This document shows positions 56,966-64,000 of a stretch of DNA of 64,000 nucleotides, in pieces (position 1 is the stretch's first letter; every line of letters begins with the position of its first letter). The notes beneath the pieces were generated by a model that worked only from the letters and a program-made list of their open reading frames with translations, did no database searches and was not told where the DNA came from. The stretch comes from Actinomyces vulturis (GTDB lineage: Bacteria > Actinomycetota > Actinomycetes > Actinomycetales > Actinomycetaceae): contig NZ_KV700385.1 in NCBI RefSeq assembly GCF_001687305.1, positions 354,523 through 418,522 on the forward strand. Reading direction: 5' to 3'. Position numbers and translations under genes: made by a program.

Positions 56966-58681
56966 ATGCCCTCATCCGATGATTTGTTAGCAAAGGCCAA
57001 AGATCCCAGCACTCCGCTGACCGATCTTCATGTGCTTGCTCAAGATCACCCTGAGTTGCGTGCTGCTATTGCATCGAACCCTTCCACCTACCCTGCTCTT
57101 CTTGAGTGGTTGGGCAGCCTTGGCGAACCTGACATTAATGCTGCTTTGCGCGCTCGCAGCGCCGCCACCCCGTCTACCCCTGATGCTTCGGTGCAGGCCG
57201 GCGCCGCTGGCATCGGTATGAGCGCTGGAACTGCTGCTGTTTTTGGCAATAGTGCCCAGGACACACATAACTCGCAGTCTACGGAAGAAGAATCCTCATC
57301 TGTCCTTTCTTCCCACACCGCACACTCACCTCAGGCTGCTGGCCTGGCCAGCGCTGGTGCCGCCTCTACTGAGGCTGTGCTTGCCTCTAGTGACACATCC
57401 GCGGCTAACAAGCCCGTGGTTGAGCCAACCGTTGACCAGCCAGTTGAGCAGGTTATAGTCAACGAGCCTCCTGCCACGCAGGCCGAACATTCCGGTTTTG
57501 CTGACGCACCCATCCCCGAGCAGCCCACCGTAGTTCACAATGACGGTGTTTCTCAGGAAACAGTGGTCATGTCCACCACTCCTTTTGCTGAGCAATTCGC
57601 TCAAGCGGATCTGGCCGTCACCGAGACGATGAGCCCCGTTGAGCCCTCCACTGCCTCTCAGACAGAGGCTGCCAGGATCGGCAGCACCGTCACTGACGCT
57701 ACGGTAGCCGCTGATACCGCTACCAACGCTCAAACCGGCCCTGTTCCTGCCGGACAGTGGAACACTCACGAGCCAGTTCAGCATTCTCCCAATGCACTCC
57801 CTGCTGGCCAATGGGAGCACAGTGTTCCCGTTGCCGCCTCCACCCCTGTTACTGGTCCCGCACCGGTTGGTTCTTCAAATGCCGCGGTTGGTTCCGCTCC
57901 TGGTGTGAGTTCAGTTCCGCTTACTCAGTCTGTTCCCACCACCGTTCTTCCTAATGCTGCAACCGACGGAATTAATAACCCTTCCGCTCTTTTACAGCCA
58001 ACGCAGTGGCAAAGTAGGCAGGTTCCTCCTCTAGTTCAGCCCGTCGCTGGCGAGGAAAAAAAGTCCAAGAAGACGCTACTGTGGGTGATTCTCGCCGTAC
58101 TAGTCATTATCTTGGCCATCATCATTGGCGGCCTCATCGCTATCCTCGGCCGTAGCGATGAATCCACTACCGAAGCGAATGCCCCTGCGGCTAGTACCGA
58201 AGCGAGTGTAGCGGTCTCCGACGACGCTAATACTGCTCCTAGTGAACAGGCCACACAGGAGGCAACTACTCTTCTCACGCCTACACCATCCCCCACTGCC
58301 ACAAACAAACCCACAGTGGCACCTGCACCGGCCGATGCCGTGACAATGGATAGTTTCACGATGCCTTCTGGCAACATTACTTGCCATCTTTCAGACAACC
58401 AGGCCACCTGCACCATCGCTCAACACAACTTCACTGCGCAGGGCCCCGGCTGCACCAGCAGTGCTGCGCCATTCTCAGCAGGCATCGCTGAAGAAGGAAC
58501 CGCTATCGGCGACTGCAATACGGCGTTTTCTCAAGTTGGTACCACCCTGAACTACGGTTCATCTGCGAAGAATGGTTCAATGGTGTGTACCGCATCTGAA
58601 GACGGCGCTCGCTGCTGGAGCCAGGTCACCGGCCAAGGATTCGTCATCAACCGCGATTCCGTCTCTTCCATTACCCGATAG
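56966..58681 (+). CDS. LRV-type N-terminal domain membrane protein
   Basis: The 571-residue product begins with a variant-leucine-rich-like repeat (TDLHVLAQDHPELRAAIASN, PSTYPALLEWLG) common in actinobacterial membrane proteins. A long Ala/Ser/Thr/Val region with PAGQWNTHEP and PAGQWEHSVP repeats follows, then a helix near 370-395 (LLWVILAVLVIILAIIIGGL) and an extracytoplasmic cysteine-bearing domain (SGNITCHLSDNQATCTI). No catalytic motif is seen. It is followed within seven bases by an MFS gene. Confidence 0.78.
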   Translation: MPSSDDLLAKAKDPSTPLTDLHVLAQDHPELRAAIASNPSTYPALLEWLGSLGEPDINAALRARSAATPSTPDASVQAGAAGIGMSAGTAAVFGNSAQDTHNSQSTEEESSSVLSSHTAHSPQAAGLASAGAASTEAVLASSDTSAANKPVVEPTVDQPVEQVIVNEPPATQAEHSGFADAPIPEQPTVVHNDGVSQETVVMSTTPFAEQFAQADLAVTETMSPVEPSTASQTEAARIGSTVTDATVAADTATNAQTGPVPAGQWNTHEPVQHSPNALPAGQWEHSVPVAASTPVTGPAPVGSSNAAVGSAPGVSSVPLTQSVPTTVLPNAATDGINNPSALLQPTQWQSRQVPPLVQPVAGEEKKSKKTLLWVILAVLVIILAIIIGGLIAILGRSDESTTEANAPAASTEASVAVSDDANTAPSEQATQEATTLLTPTPSPTATNKPTVAPAPADAVTMDSFTMPSGNITCHLSDNQATCTIAQHNFTAQGPGCTSSAAPFSAGIAEEGTAIGDCNTAFSQVGTTLNYGSSAKNGSMVCTASEDGARCWSQVTGQGFVINRDSVSSITR

Positions 58682-58687
58682 GGGCGT

Positions 58688-59971
58688 ATGGGGTCTCAGT
58701 ACCGCACAATTCTTTCCACGCCCGGCGCGCTGAACTTCTCAGCCGCCGGGCTGGTTGCGCGTTTCCCCATGTCCATGATGGGAATCTCAACCATCTTGGC
58801 TGTTCAGCATGTATATGGTTCATATTCAGCGGCAGGCAGAGTCAGTGGTGTGGCCGTCATCGCCACAGCAATCGGCGCACCACTCCTTGCGCGCAGAGTA
58901 GACCGACAAGGTCAATCCGCGGTAATGATTCCAGCGATCCTCATTTCTGCATTGGGCCTTAGTGGAGCCATTATTGCCACTCTCATGAAAGCCCCCGAGC
59001 CACTACTTATGCTCTTTATTTCCATCGCCGGCGGTTTTTCCGGCTCGCTCGGTTCACTAGTACGTTCCCGCTGGAGCACCGTACTATCCAAACCAGAACA
59101 TATTCATACAGCCTTTTCTCTTGAAGCAGCTTTCGATGAAGTTGCCTTCATTATTGGCCCTGTTCTTGCCACAGCACTGTGCACCGCACCGATGCTCAAC
59201 GTGACGAGTGGATGGATTTTGTGCCTGGTCATGCAGGTTGGTGGTGGCTTGTGGTTCTTAGGGCAAACAAAAACTGAGCCTCCTGCCCATCCCCGGGCAA
59301 CCCAACGGCGTCGTTTAGGGAAGAAAACCATAATGCGGCAGGAAAGTCCTTCACTGACCGCGTCGTCTCAGAGCAATGACAACCGCTCAATTTTCCGTTA
59401 CAGCGCCGTTACGTCTGTGATTGTCATCTTCATGGGCTTTGGAGCCATGTTCGGCGCTAACGATGTGGCGGTCGTAGCTTTCGCCAAGGAACTCCACCAA
59501 CCGTCAATGGCTGGGGTGGTACTCGCCGCCTGGGGCTTTGGTTCACTGGCTGCCGCTTTGGTGTACGGCTCCCGTTCCTGGCGCTGGCCCCTAGGACGTC
59601 AGTTTGCTTTTGCTGTCTTTGTTCTTGCTATAGGAGCCTCATTCTTCATTGTGGCTCCCACCCTATTGTGGTTATGCGTTGCTATGACGTTCGCTGGTAT
59701 GGCAATCGCCCCTATGATGACGTGCGCAAACAACATTGTTCAGGTAACGGTTCCCCCATCACGTCTGACTGAAGGCCTGACTATGCTAGGGACTGCGGGC
59801 AATATCGGCGTGAGCATGGGGTCCATCATTGCCGGCTCCATGGTCGACTGGAATGGTTCTTTTGGCGGCTTCCTTGTAGTTGCTGGCTGCGCCTGGATGG
59901 GCGCCACTATCTGTCTCTTGACCTACCGATTCATTCGCACCGCAAAGACTCCTACAGCAACGACGCTATAG
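58688..59971 (+). CDS. Major facilitator superfamily transporter
   Basis: The 427-residue protein has about 12 membrane helices with a central cytoplasmic loop (RATQRRRLGKKTIMRQE) and the A-like motif LLARRVDRQGQ after helix 2. The substrate is unknown; similar proteins are annotated as drug or sugar efflux. AGGGG overlapping the upstream stop serves as its ribosome site, so it is coupled to the LRV gene. Confidence 0.88.
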   Translation: MGSQYRTILSTPGALNFSAAGLVARFPMSMMGISTILAVQHVYGSYSAAGRVSGVAVIATAIGAPLLARRVDRQGQSAVMIPAILISALGLSGAIIATLMKAPEPLLMLFISIAGGFSGSLGSLVRSRWSTVLSKPEHIHTAFSLEAAFDEVAFIIGPVLATALCTAPMLNVTSGWILCLVMQVGGGLWFLGQTKTEPPAHPRATQRRRLGKKTIMRQESPSLTASSQSNDNRSIFRYSAVTSVIVIFMGFGAMFGANDVAVVAFAKELHQPSMAGVVLAAWGFGSLAAALVYGSRSWRWPLGRQFAFAVFVLAIGASFFIVAPTLLWLCVAMTFAGMAIAPMMTCANNIVQVTVPPSRLTEGLTMLGTAGNIGVSMGSIIAGSMVDWNGSFGGFLVVAGCAWMGATICLLTYRFIRTAKTPTATTL

Positions 59972-60026
59972 TCACCCCGCTTCCGACACCTCCCGAAGCA
60001 CAGATTCCCCTGAATGGCTTAACTAC

Positions 60027-60066
60027 ATGGGTGTCCCCCGCGCTTGTTGGCACGGGGGACACCCAT
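60027..60066 (+). terminator. MFS gene terminator with U-tract
   Basis: Fourteen-base arms (ATGGGTGTCCCCCG) are followed by TTTTTT, the only hairpin in the window with a classical U-tail. It lies between two convergent units. Confidence 0.88.
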
Positions 60067-60124
60067 TTTTTACGTAAGTGATAAGCAGAGCATGATGCTC
60101 AGCTATCAATTCCTGCTAGCGAGA

Positions 60125-60928
60125 TCAGGGCTGCTTGCCAATGTAGGCGAGGATACCGCCATCTACATACAGAATGTGGCCATTGACGAAGTCAGAAGCC
60201 TCAGATGCAAGGAACACTGCGGGGCCAGCGAGGTCATCGGGGGTGCCCCAACGAGCGGCTGGGGTCTTAGCAATGATGAACTGGTCAAAGGGGTGACGGG
60301 AGCCGTCAGCCTGCTTTTCACGCAGAGGCGCGGTTTGAGGGGTAGCAATGTAGCCAGGGCCAATGCCATTACACTGGATGTTGTACTCGCCGTATTCGGA
60401 GCAGATGTTGCGGGTGAGCATCTTCAGACCGCCCTTAGCTGCTGCATACGCGGACACTGTCTCACGGCCAAGTTCGCTCATCATGGAGCAGATGTTGATG
60501 ATCTTGCCGGAGTTCTTCTCAATCATGGCAGGCAGAACTGCCTTAGCCATAATGAAGGGACCAGTAAGGTCAATGTCAATGACCTGGCGCCAGTCGGCTG
60601 CGCTCATTTCAACCATAGGGATACGCTTGATGATGCCTGCATTGTTCACGAGAATGTCGACACTGCCGACCTCGTCGTTAATACGCGCAACAGCAGCGTT
60701 AACTGCTTCTTCATCGGTCACATCAAAGACGTAACCATGCGCCTGGATGCCGAGTTCCTTGTAGTTAGCAAGGCCCTGGTCAACAGCATCCTGGGTGCGA
60801 TCGTTGAAGACGATGGTTGCACCAGCTTCAGCCAATGCGCGAGCGATTTCAAAGCCAATGCCATAAACGGCACCGGTCACGAGGGCAACCTTGCCGTCAA
60901 GGCGGAAGTTCTTCATGTCAAAAGCCAC
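60125..60928 (-). CDS. kduD: 2-deoxy-D-gluconate 3-dehydrogenase-like SDR (KduD type)
   Basis: KduD reduces 3-deoxy-D-glycero-2,5-hexodiulosonate to 2-keto-3-deoxygluconate in uronate degradation. The 267-residue SDR has the cofactor motif TGAVYGIGFEIA, the NNAG motif and the catalytic YAAAKGG. Related gluconate 5-dehydrogenases are hard to tell apart by motif, but the adjacent kduI and cupin genes support KduD. It is the last gene of the cassette. Confidence 0.9.
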   Translation of the reverse strand: MAFDMKNFRLDGKVALVTGAVYGIGFEIARALAEAGATIVFNDRTQDAVDQGLANYKELGIQAHGYVFDVTDEEAVNAAVARINDEVGSVDILVNNAGIIKRIPMVEMSAADWRQVIDIDLTGPFIMAKAVLPAMIEKNSGKIINICSMMSELGRETVSAYAAAKGGLKMLTRNICSEYGEYNIQCNGIGPGYIATPQTAPLREKQADGSRHPFDQFIIAKTPAARWGTPDDLAGPAVFLASEASDFVNGHILYVDGGILAYIGKQP

Positions 60929-60999
60929 GATGGAATCCTTTTGTCGTTCAGTGGGAGTAAACGCTGTTGCTTTACTCAGTAGTTCTAGGATCTATGCGA

Positions 61000-61839
61000 T
61001 CACTTGAGAGCGCTGGCGGGCAGTACATCCATGTCGGTGTATGCCTTGTTTTCACCACACATAGCCCAAATGAAGGAGTAGTTGGAGGTGCCTACGCCAG
61101 AGTGGATGGACCAAGAGGGGCTGATAACGGCGTCATCGTTGCCCATAACGAGGTGCTTGGTGGCATCGGGTTCACCCATAAGGTGGAAGACACGTGCTTC
61201 TTCGTCCATATCGAAGTAGACATAAGCTTCCATACGACGTGCGTGAGTGTGGCAGGGCATGGTGTTCCATGCAGAGCCGGGAGCCAGCATGGTCAGACCC
61301 ATCTGGAGTTGAGCGGACTGGCATACGTTGGGATGCACGTACTGGTAGATCTTGCGTTCGTTAAGGGTCAAACCTTCGCCGGTCTCGATGGGCTTGATGT
61401 CAGCGATGTTGATACGCACGTTGGGGTACTTCTGGTGTGCGGGAGCGCTGGCAATGTAGAAACGAGCAGGGTTGGCTGGATCATCAGAAGAGAAGACCAC
61501 GTGACGGGTTTCTTTACCGATATAGAAGCCATCCTGCTTAACCATTGCTTCGCGCTGACCATCGATCTCAATGGATCCGGGGCCACCAATGTTGATAACA
61601 CCCATTTCACGGATTTCAAGGAAGTAGTCAACACCTAGTTCCTTGTCCAGGACAATCTCAAGGGGAGCATCGGTGGGAGTGACACCGCCAAAGATCATAC
61701 GGTCGTGGTAGGTGTAGGTGAGTTTAATTTCACCGGGAACGAAGACCTTCTCCACCAGGAATTCCTGGCGCAGTTCCTCCGTGGTGAAGCGGGCGATATC
61801 TGCAGGGCCATGTGCATGGCGAATGTCCAAAGACTGCAT
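61000..61839 (-). CDS. kduI: 5-dehydro-4-deoxy-D-glucuronate isomerase
   Basis: KduI isomerises 5-keto-4-deoxyuronate, released by unsaturated-uronate hydrolysis of pectin or glycosaminoglycans. The 279-residue cupin-type metalloenzyme shows the family blocks VPGEIKLTYTYHDRMIFGG, WNTMPCHTHARRMEAYVYFD with metal histidines and a glutamate, and SPSWSIHSGVGTSNYSFIWA. It lies 71 bases upstream of kduD and is separated from the cupin gene by a hairpin. Confidence 0.95.
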   Translation of the reverse strand: MQSLDIRHAHGPADIARFTTEELRQEFLVEKVFVPGEIKLTYTYHDRMIFGGVTPTDAPLEIVLDKELGVDYFLEIREMGVINIGGPGSIEIDGQREAMVKQDGFYIGKETRHVVFSSDDPANPARFYIASAPAHQKYPNVRINIADIKPIETGEGLTLNERKIYQYVHPNVCQSAQLQMGLTMLAPGSAWNTMPCHTHARRMEAYVYFDMDEEARVFHLMGEPDATKHLVMGNDDAVISPSWSIHSGVGTSNYSFIWAMCGENKAYTDMDVLPASALK

Positions 61840-61901
61840 GAGTTATATTCCTTTGCCTGGTGGGATGTGGTCGGTTGAAGAAATTACTGAGTGAATGTGG
61901 A

Positions 61902-61969
61902 CCGTGCGCCGCCTACGGTAAGAGCGGTGACAAGAAGGCCATCGCAACCGGTCCGTAGGCGGCGCACGG
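61902..61969 (-). terminator. Intra-operon hairpin between the cupin gene and kduI
   Basis: Perfect 17-base arms (CCGTGCGCCGCCTACGG) surround a 34-base loop in the gap between the KdgF-like stop and the kduI start. It may attenuate or process the message. Confidence 0.65.
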
Positions 61970-61981
61970 GTGAAGCAATGC

Positions 61982-62335
61982 TTACTTCAGGAAATCTTCA
62001 CGCTGAGGGGTGAAGCAGTCCACGAGTTGGGAGTCATCCTCAAGGGGGATGCAGCCATGCTCGGAGTTAGAAGGCATGTAGAGGGAGTCACCCTGGCGAA
62101 CAACCTCAACGTGCTTGCCGTCTTCATCGTTGATTTCAAACTTGAAGGAGCCCTTGAGCACGTAGGTGATCTGCTCATGCACGTGGCTATGCAGGGGGAT
62201 CTCCTCGTTCTCATCAAGGCCACGTTCGAAGATGATGTGGGCGTACAGCATGGTGCCGCCGTGGGCCATCACAGTACGGAGGGTGTTGTCATCAACACGA
62301 TCAGTGGTCAGGTCATCCTTGTGGAAGAACAGCAT
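61982..62335 (-). CDS. KdgF-like cupin
   Basis: This 117-residue single-cupin protein has the metal-binding pattern PLHSHVHEQITYVLKG ... SEHGCIPLED. KdgF-type cupins catalyse linearisation of 4,5-unsaturated monouronates to 5-keto-4-deoxyuronate, the step before KduI. Its place between the PTS permease and kduI fits that role, although small cupins are easily misassigned. Confidence 0.82.
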   Translation of the reverse strand: MLFFHKDDLTTDRVDDNTLRTVMAHGGTMLYAHIIFERGLDENEEIPLHSHVHEQITYVLKGSFKFEINDEDGKHVEVVRQGDSLYMPSNSEHGCIPLEDDSQLVDCFTPQREDFLK

Positions 62336-62383
62336 AAGAATTCTCCTTCGAATTGCTGTGTTGTGTTTTATTAGGTTGCAAAA

Positions 62384-63745
62384 TCAGGCGGTAACAGCAG
62401 TTGCTGCCTTGGAGGCCTTAGCTGCAGCAGCAGCCTTAGCGCCGAAGAGTCCGGGGATAACCACTGCGCCAATGAAGACGATGGTGGCTAGTAGGAGCAT
62501 GTCGGGATCAGCGAAGGTCGTACCAGCAACTTCGTGCTTGGCGAAGATCTCAGTGAACATGGGCAAGCACACTGCGGGCAGAACGCTGAGGAGAAGACCA
62601 TCAGTCACAGAAGCAATGATTGCACCTCGCAGACCACCCTGCGCGTTACCGAGGATTGCTGCAGCGCCGCCGGTGATGAAGCAAGCCATTAGGCCAGGAA
62701 CGATCACGGCGTAGCCAAAGAGAGGCAGAACGAAGATCATCACCACACCGGTGAGGAAAGAGGTGAGGAAGCCGATGAGTGCAGTGTTGGGAGAGCGATC
62801 GAAGAGAACCAGGACGTCGACGCCGGGGATAGCGCCGGGTGCGAACACCTTGGCGAAGCCTTTGAATGCGGGGACGAGTTCGTCGATAAAGAGCTTAATA
62901 CCAGCCTTAACGATAAACAGGCCACCAGCGAACTTAGCGGCTTCTTCAAGGGAGAAGATCAGAAGGTTAGCGTGAACATCCTTACCAGCAAGATCGGAAA
63001 GAACGGCATCCAAAGTGTCGCCACCTGCCACGATCGAGGAGACGAAGAAGAGGATGAACATGGTGAGCATGGTGGCAACGTTGGGGTCCTTCAGGAAGAG
63101 GATACGATCGTTGACCTTAATGTCTTCAGCGTCACGCTCCTTGTTACCGAATTTCGAAGCAAGGAAGGATCCGAGGAAATAAGCCAGAGTGCCGGAGTGA
63201 GCAATGGTGTAGTCGTCAGAGTTGACAACATCCTTGGTGTATTTGGCAATGATAGAGGGGCTAATTGCCATGTAGAGGCCAAGAAGAATACCGCCGGCGA
63301 CGACGGTGATCCAGTTAGCAGCAGCCGCACGGGCGAAAACTGCGGTGATAGCGAACGCCGAGAATAACGCCAGGTGCAGTGAGAGATAGACAGCCTTGAA
63401 AGGGGTGAAGCGAGCAACGAGGATGTTGACCACGAGACCCACGACGAGCACGAAAGAAGCAGTGGAGCCCAGATCAGCGAGGAGCTTGGACATCACTGCT
63501 TCATTTGAGGGAACTACGCCGGAGAGGTTGAATGCCTCGTTAAACAGTTTAGAGAATCCCTTGAGGACGTCACCGAGGATGTGAGAACCGAGCTTAATCA
63601 TCGTAAAACCGACGAAGGCGATGATAGTGCCGGACACAACCTTGGTGGCCTTATTGCGGGTAAATACGAGGCCCAGGAACGTTACGATCGCGATGATAAT
63701 CGCAGGTTTTCGCACGATCTCGAGGAAAATCTCCACAGCGAGCAC
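62384..63745 (-). CDS. PTS sugar-specific IIC component of the ascorbate/UlaA type
   Basis: The 453-residue integral membrane protein resembles UlaA/SgaT: LVFTRNKATKVVSGTIIAFV and GFTMIKLGSHIL near the N-terminus, LLGLYMAISPSII in the centre, and the IPGVDVLVLFDRSPNTALIG block. The C-terminus is an Ala/Lys tail. In this cassette the likely substrate is an unsaturated disaccharide or uronate rather than ascorbate. No IIA or IIB gene is in the window. The start is the GTG at 63743-63745, preceded by AAGGAAGAG. Confidence 0.85.
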   Translation of the reverse strand: MLAVEIFLEIVRKPAIIIAIVTFLGLVFTRNKATKVVSGTIIAFVGFTMIKLGSHILGDVLKGFSKLFNEAFNLSGVVPSNEAVMSKLLADLGSTASFVLVVGLVVNILVARFTPFKAVYLSLHLALFSAFAITAVFARAAAANWITVVAGGILLGLYMAISPSIIAKYTKDVVNSDDYTIAHSGTLAYFLGSFLASKFGNKERDAEDIKVNDRILFLKDPNVATMLTMFILFFVSSIVAGGDTLDAVLSDLAGKDVHANLLIFSLEEAAKFAGGLFIVKAGIKLFIDELVPAFKGFAKVFAPGAIPGVDVLVLFDRSPNTALIGFLTSFLTGVVMIFVLPLFGYAVIVPGLMACFITGGAAAILGNAQGGLRGAIIASVTDGLLLSVLPAVCLPMFTEIFAKHEVAGTTFADPDMLLLATIVFIGAVVIPGLFGAKAAAAAKASKAATAVTA

Positions 63746-63752
63746 CTCTTCC

Positions 63753-63769
63753 TTTTCAAAATGTGAGAT
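63753..63769. promoter_or_regulatory. Second, degenerate copy of the uronate operator
   Basis: TTTTCAAAATGTGAGAT matches 13 of 17 positions of the palindrome at 63890 and overlaps the leader of the PTS IIC gene just upstream of its start. Confidence 0.45.
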
Positions 63770-63889
63770 CAGGGATGTTGGAGAAACCTGATGATGGATA
63801 TGCAGGATGGGTTGTCACGACCAAGGTCGTGGCGCAATCGCAAGTGGCAAAAGAAGTCCGACTAATCGACCTCATTGACATTCGCACAC

Positions 63890-63906
63890 GTTTCACAATG
63901 TGAAAC
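63890..63906. promoter_or_regulatory. Perfect palindromic operator upstream of the uronate cassette
   Basis: GTTTCACAATGTGAAAC has two perfect eight-base arms around one base. It resembles the KdgR (IclR-family) pattern TGAAA-N-TTTCA in inverted order and lies about 145 bases before the PTS IIC start. CACGACC/GGTCGTG at 63816-63831 is a second short palindrome in the same region. The regulator is not in the window. Confidence 0.6.
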
Positions 63907-64000
63907 ATGCGTATTCACTCCTGAAAACGCTCAACCAGACTACAACTCCCATCATTGGCGACGCCAACCCTAACCTGGGAGATCTCAGTCACAGATAAGT

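Noticed and set aside
60044-60982. 312-codon open frame antisense to kduD
   Set aside because: Mirror of the SDR gene, with no ribosome site or family match.

Overview
The window looks like a chromosomal segment of a low-to-moderate GC actinomycete, most likely an Actinomycetaceae relative. I infer this from the gene families: an IdeR/DtxR-type iron box, a bS22-type ribosomal protein beside a small MerR/excisionase-like HTH gene, GTP-dependent PEP carboxykinase, menaquinone genes, the MoxR-DUF58-VWA operon, and two surface proteins ending in LAxTG class E sortase signals. I cannot name the species.

Layout. Positions 1-5 kb carry a YagU-like membrane protein and menaquinone genes menB, menC and menE. 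Positions 5-13 kb carry small membrane and unknown proteins, a histidine phosphatase, the bS22/HTH pair, transketolase and pckG. Positions 12.5-18.3 kb are an iron island: efeU-efeO-efeB on the minus strand with a DtxR-like box upstream, bracketed by two LppM-like proteins. A cell-wall-anchored C69 dipeptidase and purA follow. Positions 22.6-26.7 kb hold a decayed locus: a frameshifted secreted I36-type inhibitor, a broken lipoprotein gene, and the wreck of a peptidoglycan-binding adaptor plus MacB-like ABC exporter, with nonsense codons, frameshifts and one fusion deletion. Positions 27-38 kb are mostly housekeeping (fba, trmH-type methyltransferase, pyrE, a sugar ABC transporter, xthA, a serine hydrolase, an epsilon-type exonuclease, dcd, tRNA-Gly).

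Positions 38.7-41 kb encode a membrane-anchored, animal-type protein-arginine deiminase (PAD) with all four catalytic residues, which is the most striking gene here. A ClC transporter, an amino-acid permease and a Zur-like-boxed, histidine-rich, sortase-anchored surface protein follow. Positions 46.8-49.2 kb hold a NUDIX hydrolase, a TetR regulator and a class I amidotransferase. Positions 49.2-56.9 kb are an eight-gene run (FHA, DUF2993, MoxR, DUF58, membrane protein, two VWA proteins, TPR protein), with an LRV-type membrane protein and an MFS transporter divergent from it. The right end (60-64 kb) is a uronate catabolic cassette (kduD, kduI, KdgF-like cupin, UlaA-type PTS IIC) behind a perfect palindromic operator.

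Transcription units are separated by unusually regular, perfectly paired GC-rich hairpins, nearly all without a U-tract. No rRNA, CRISPR array, insertion sequence or prophage was seen.
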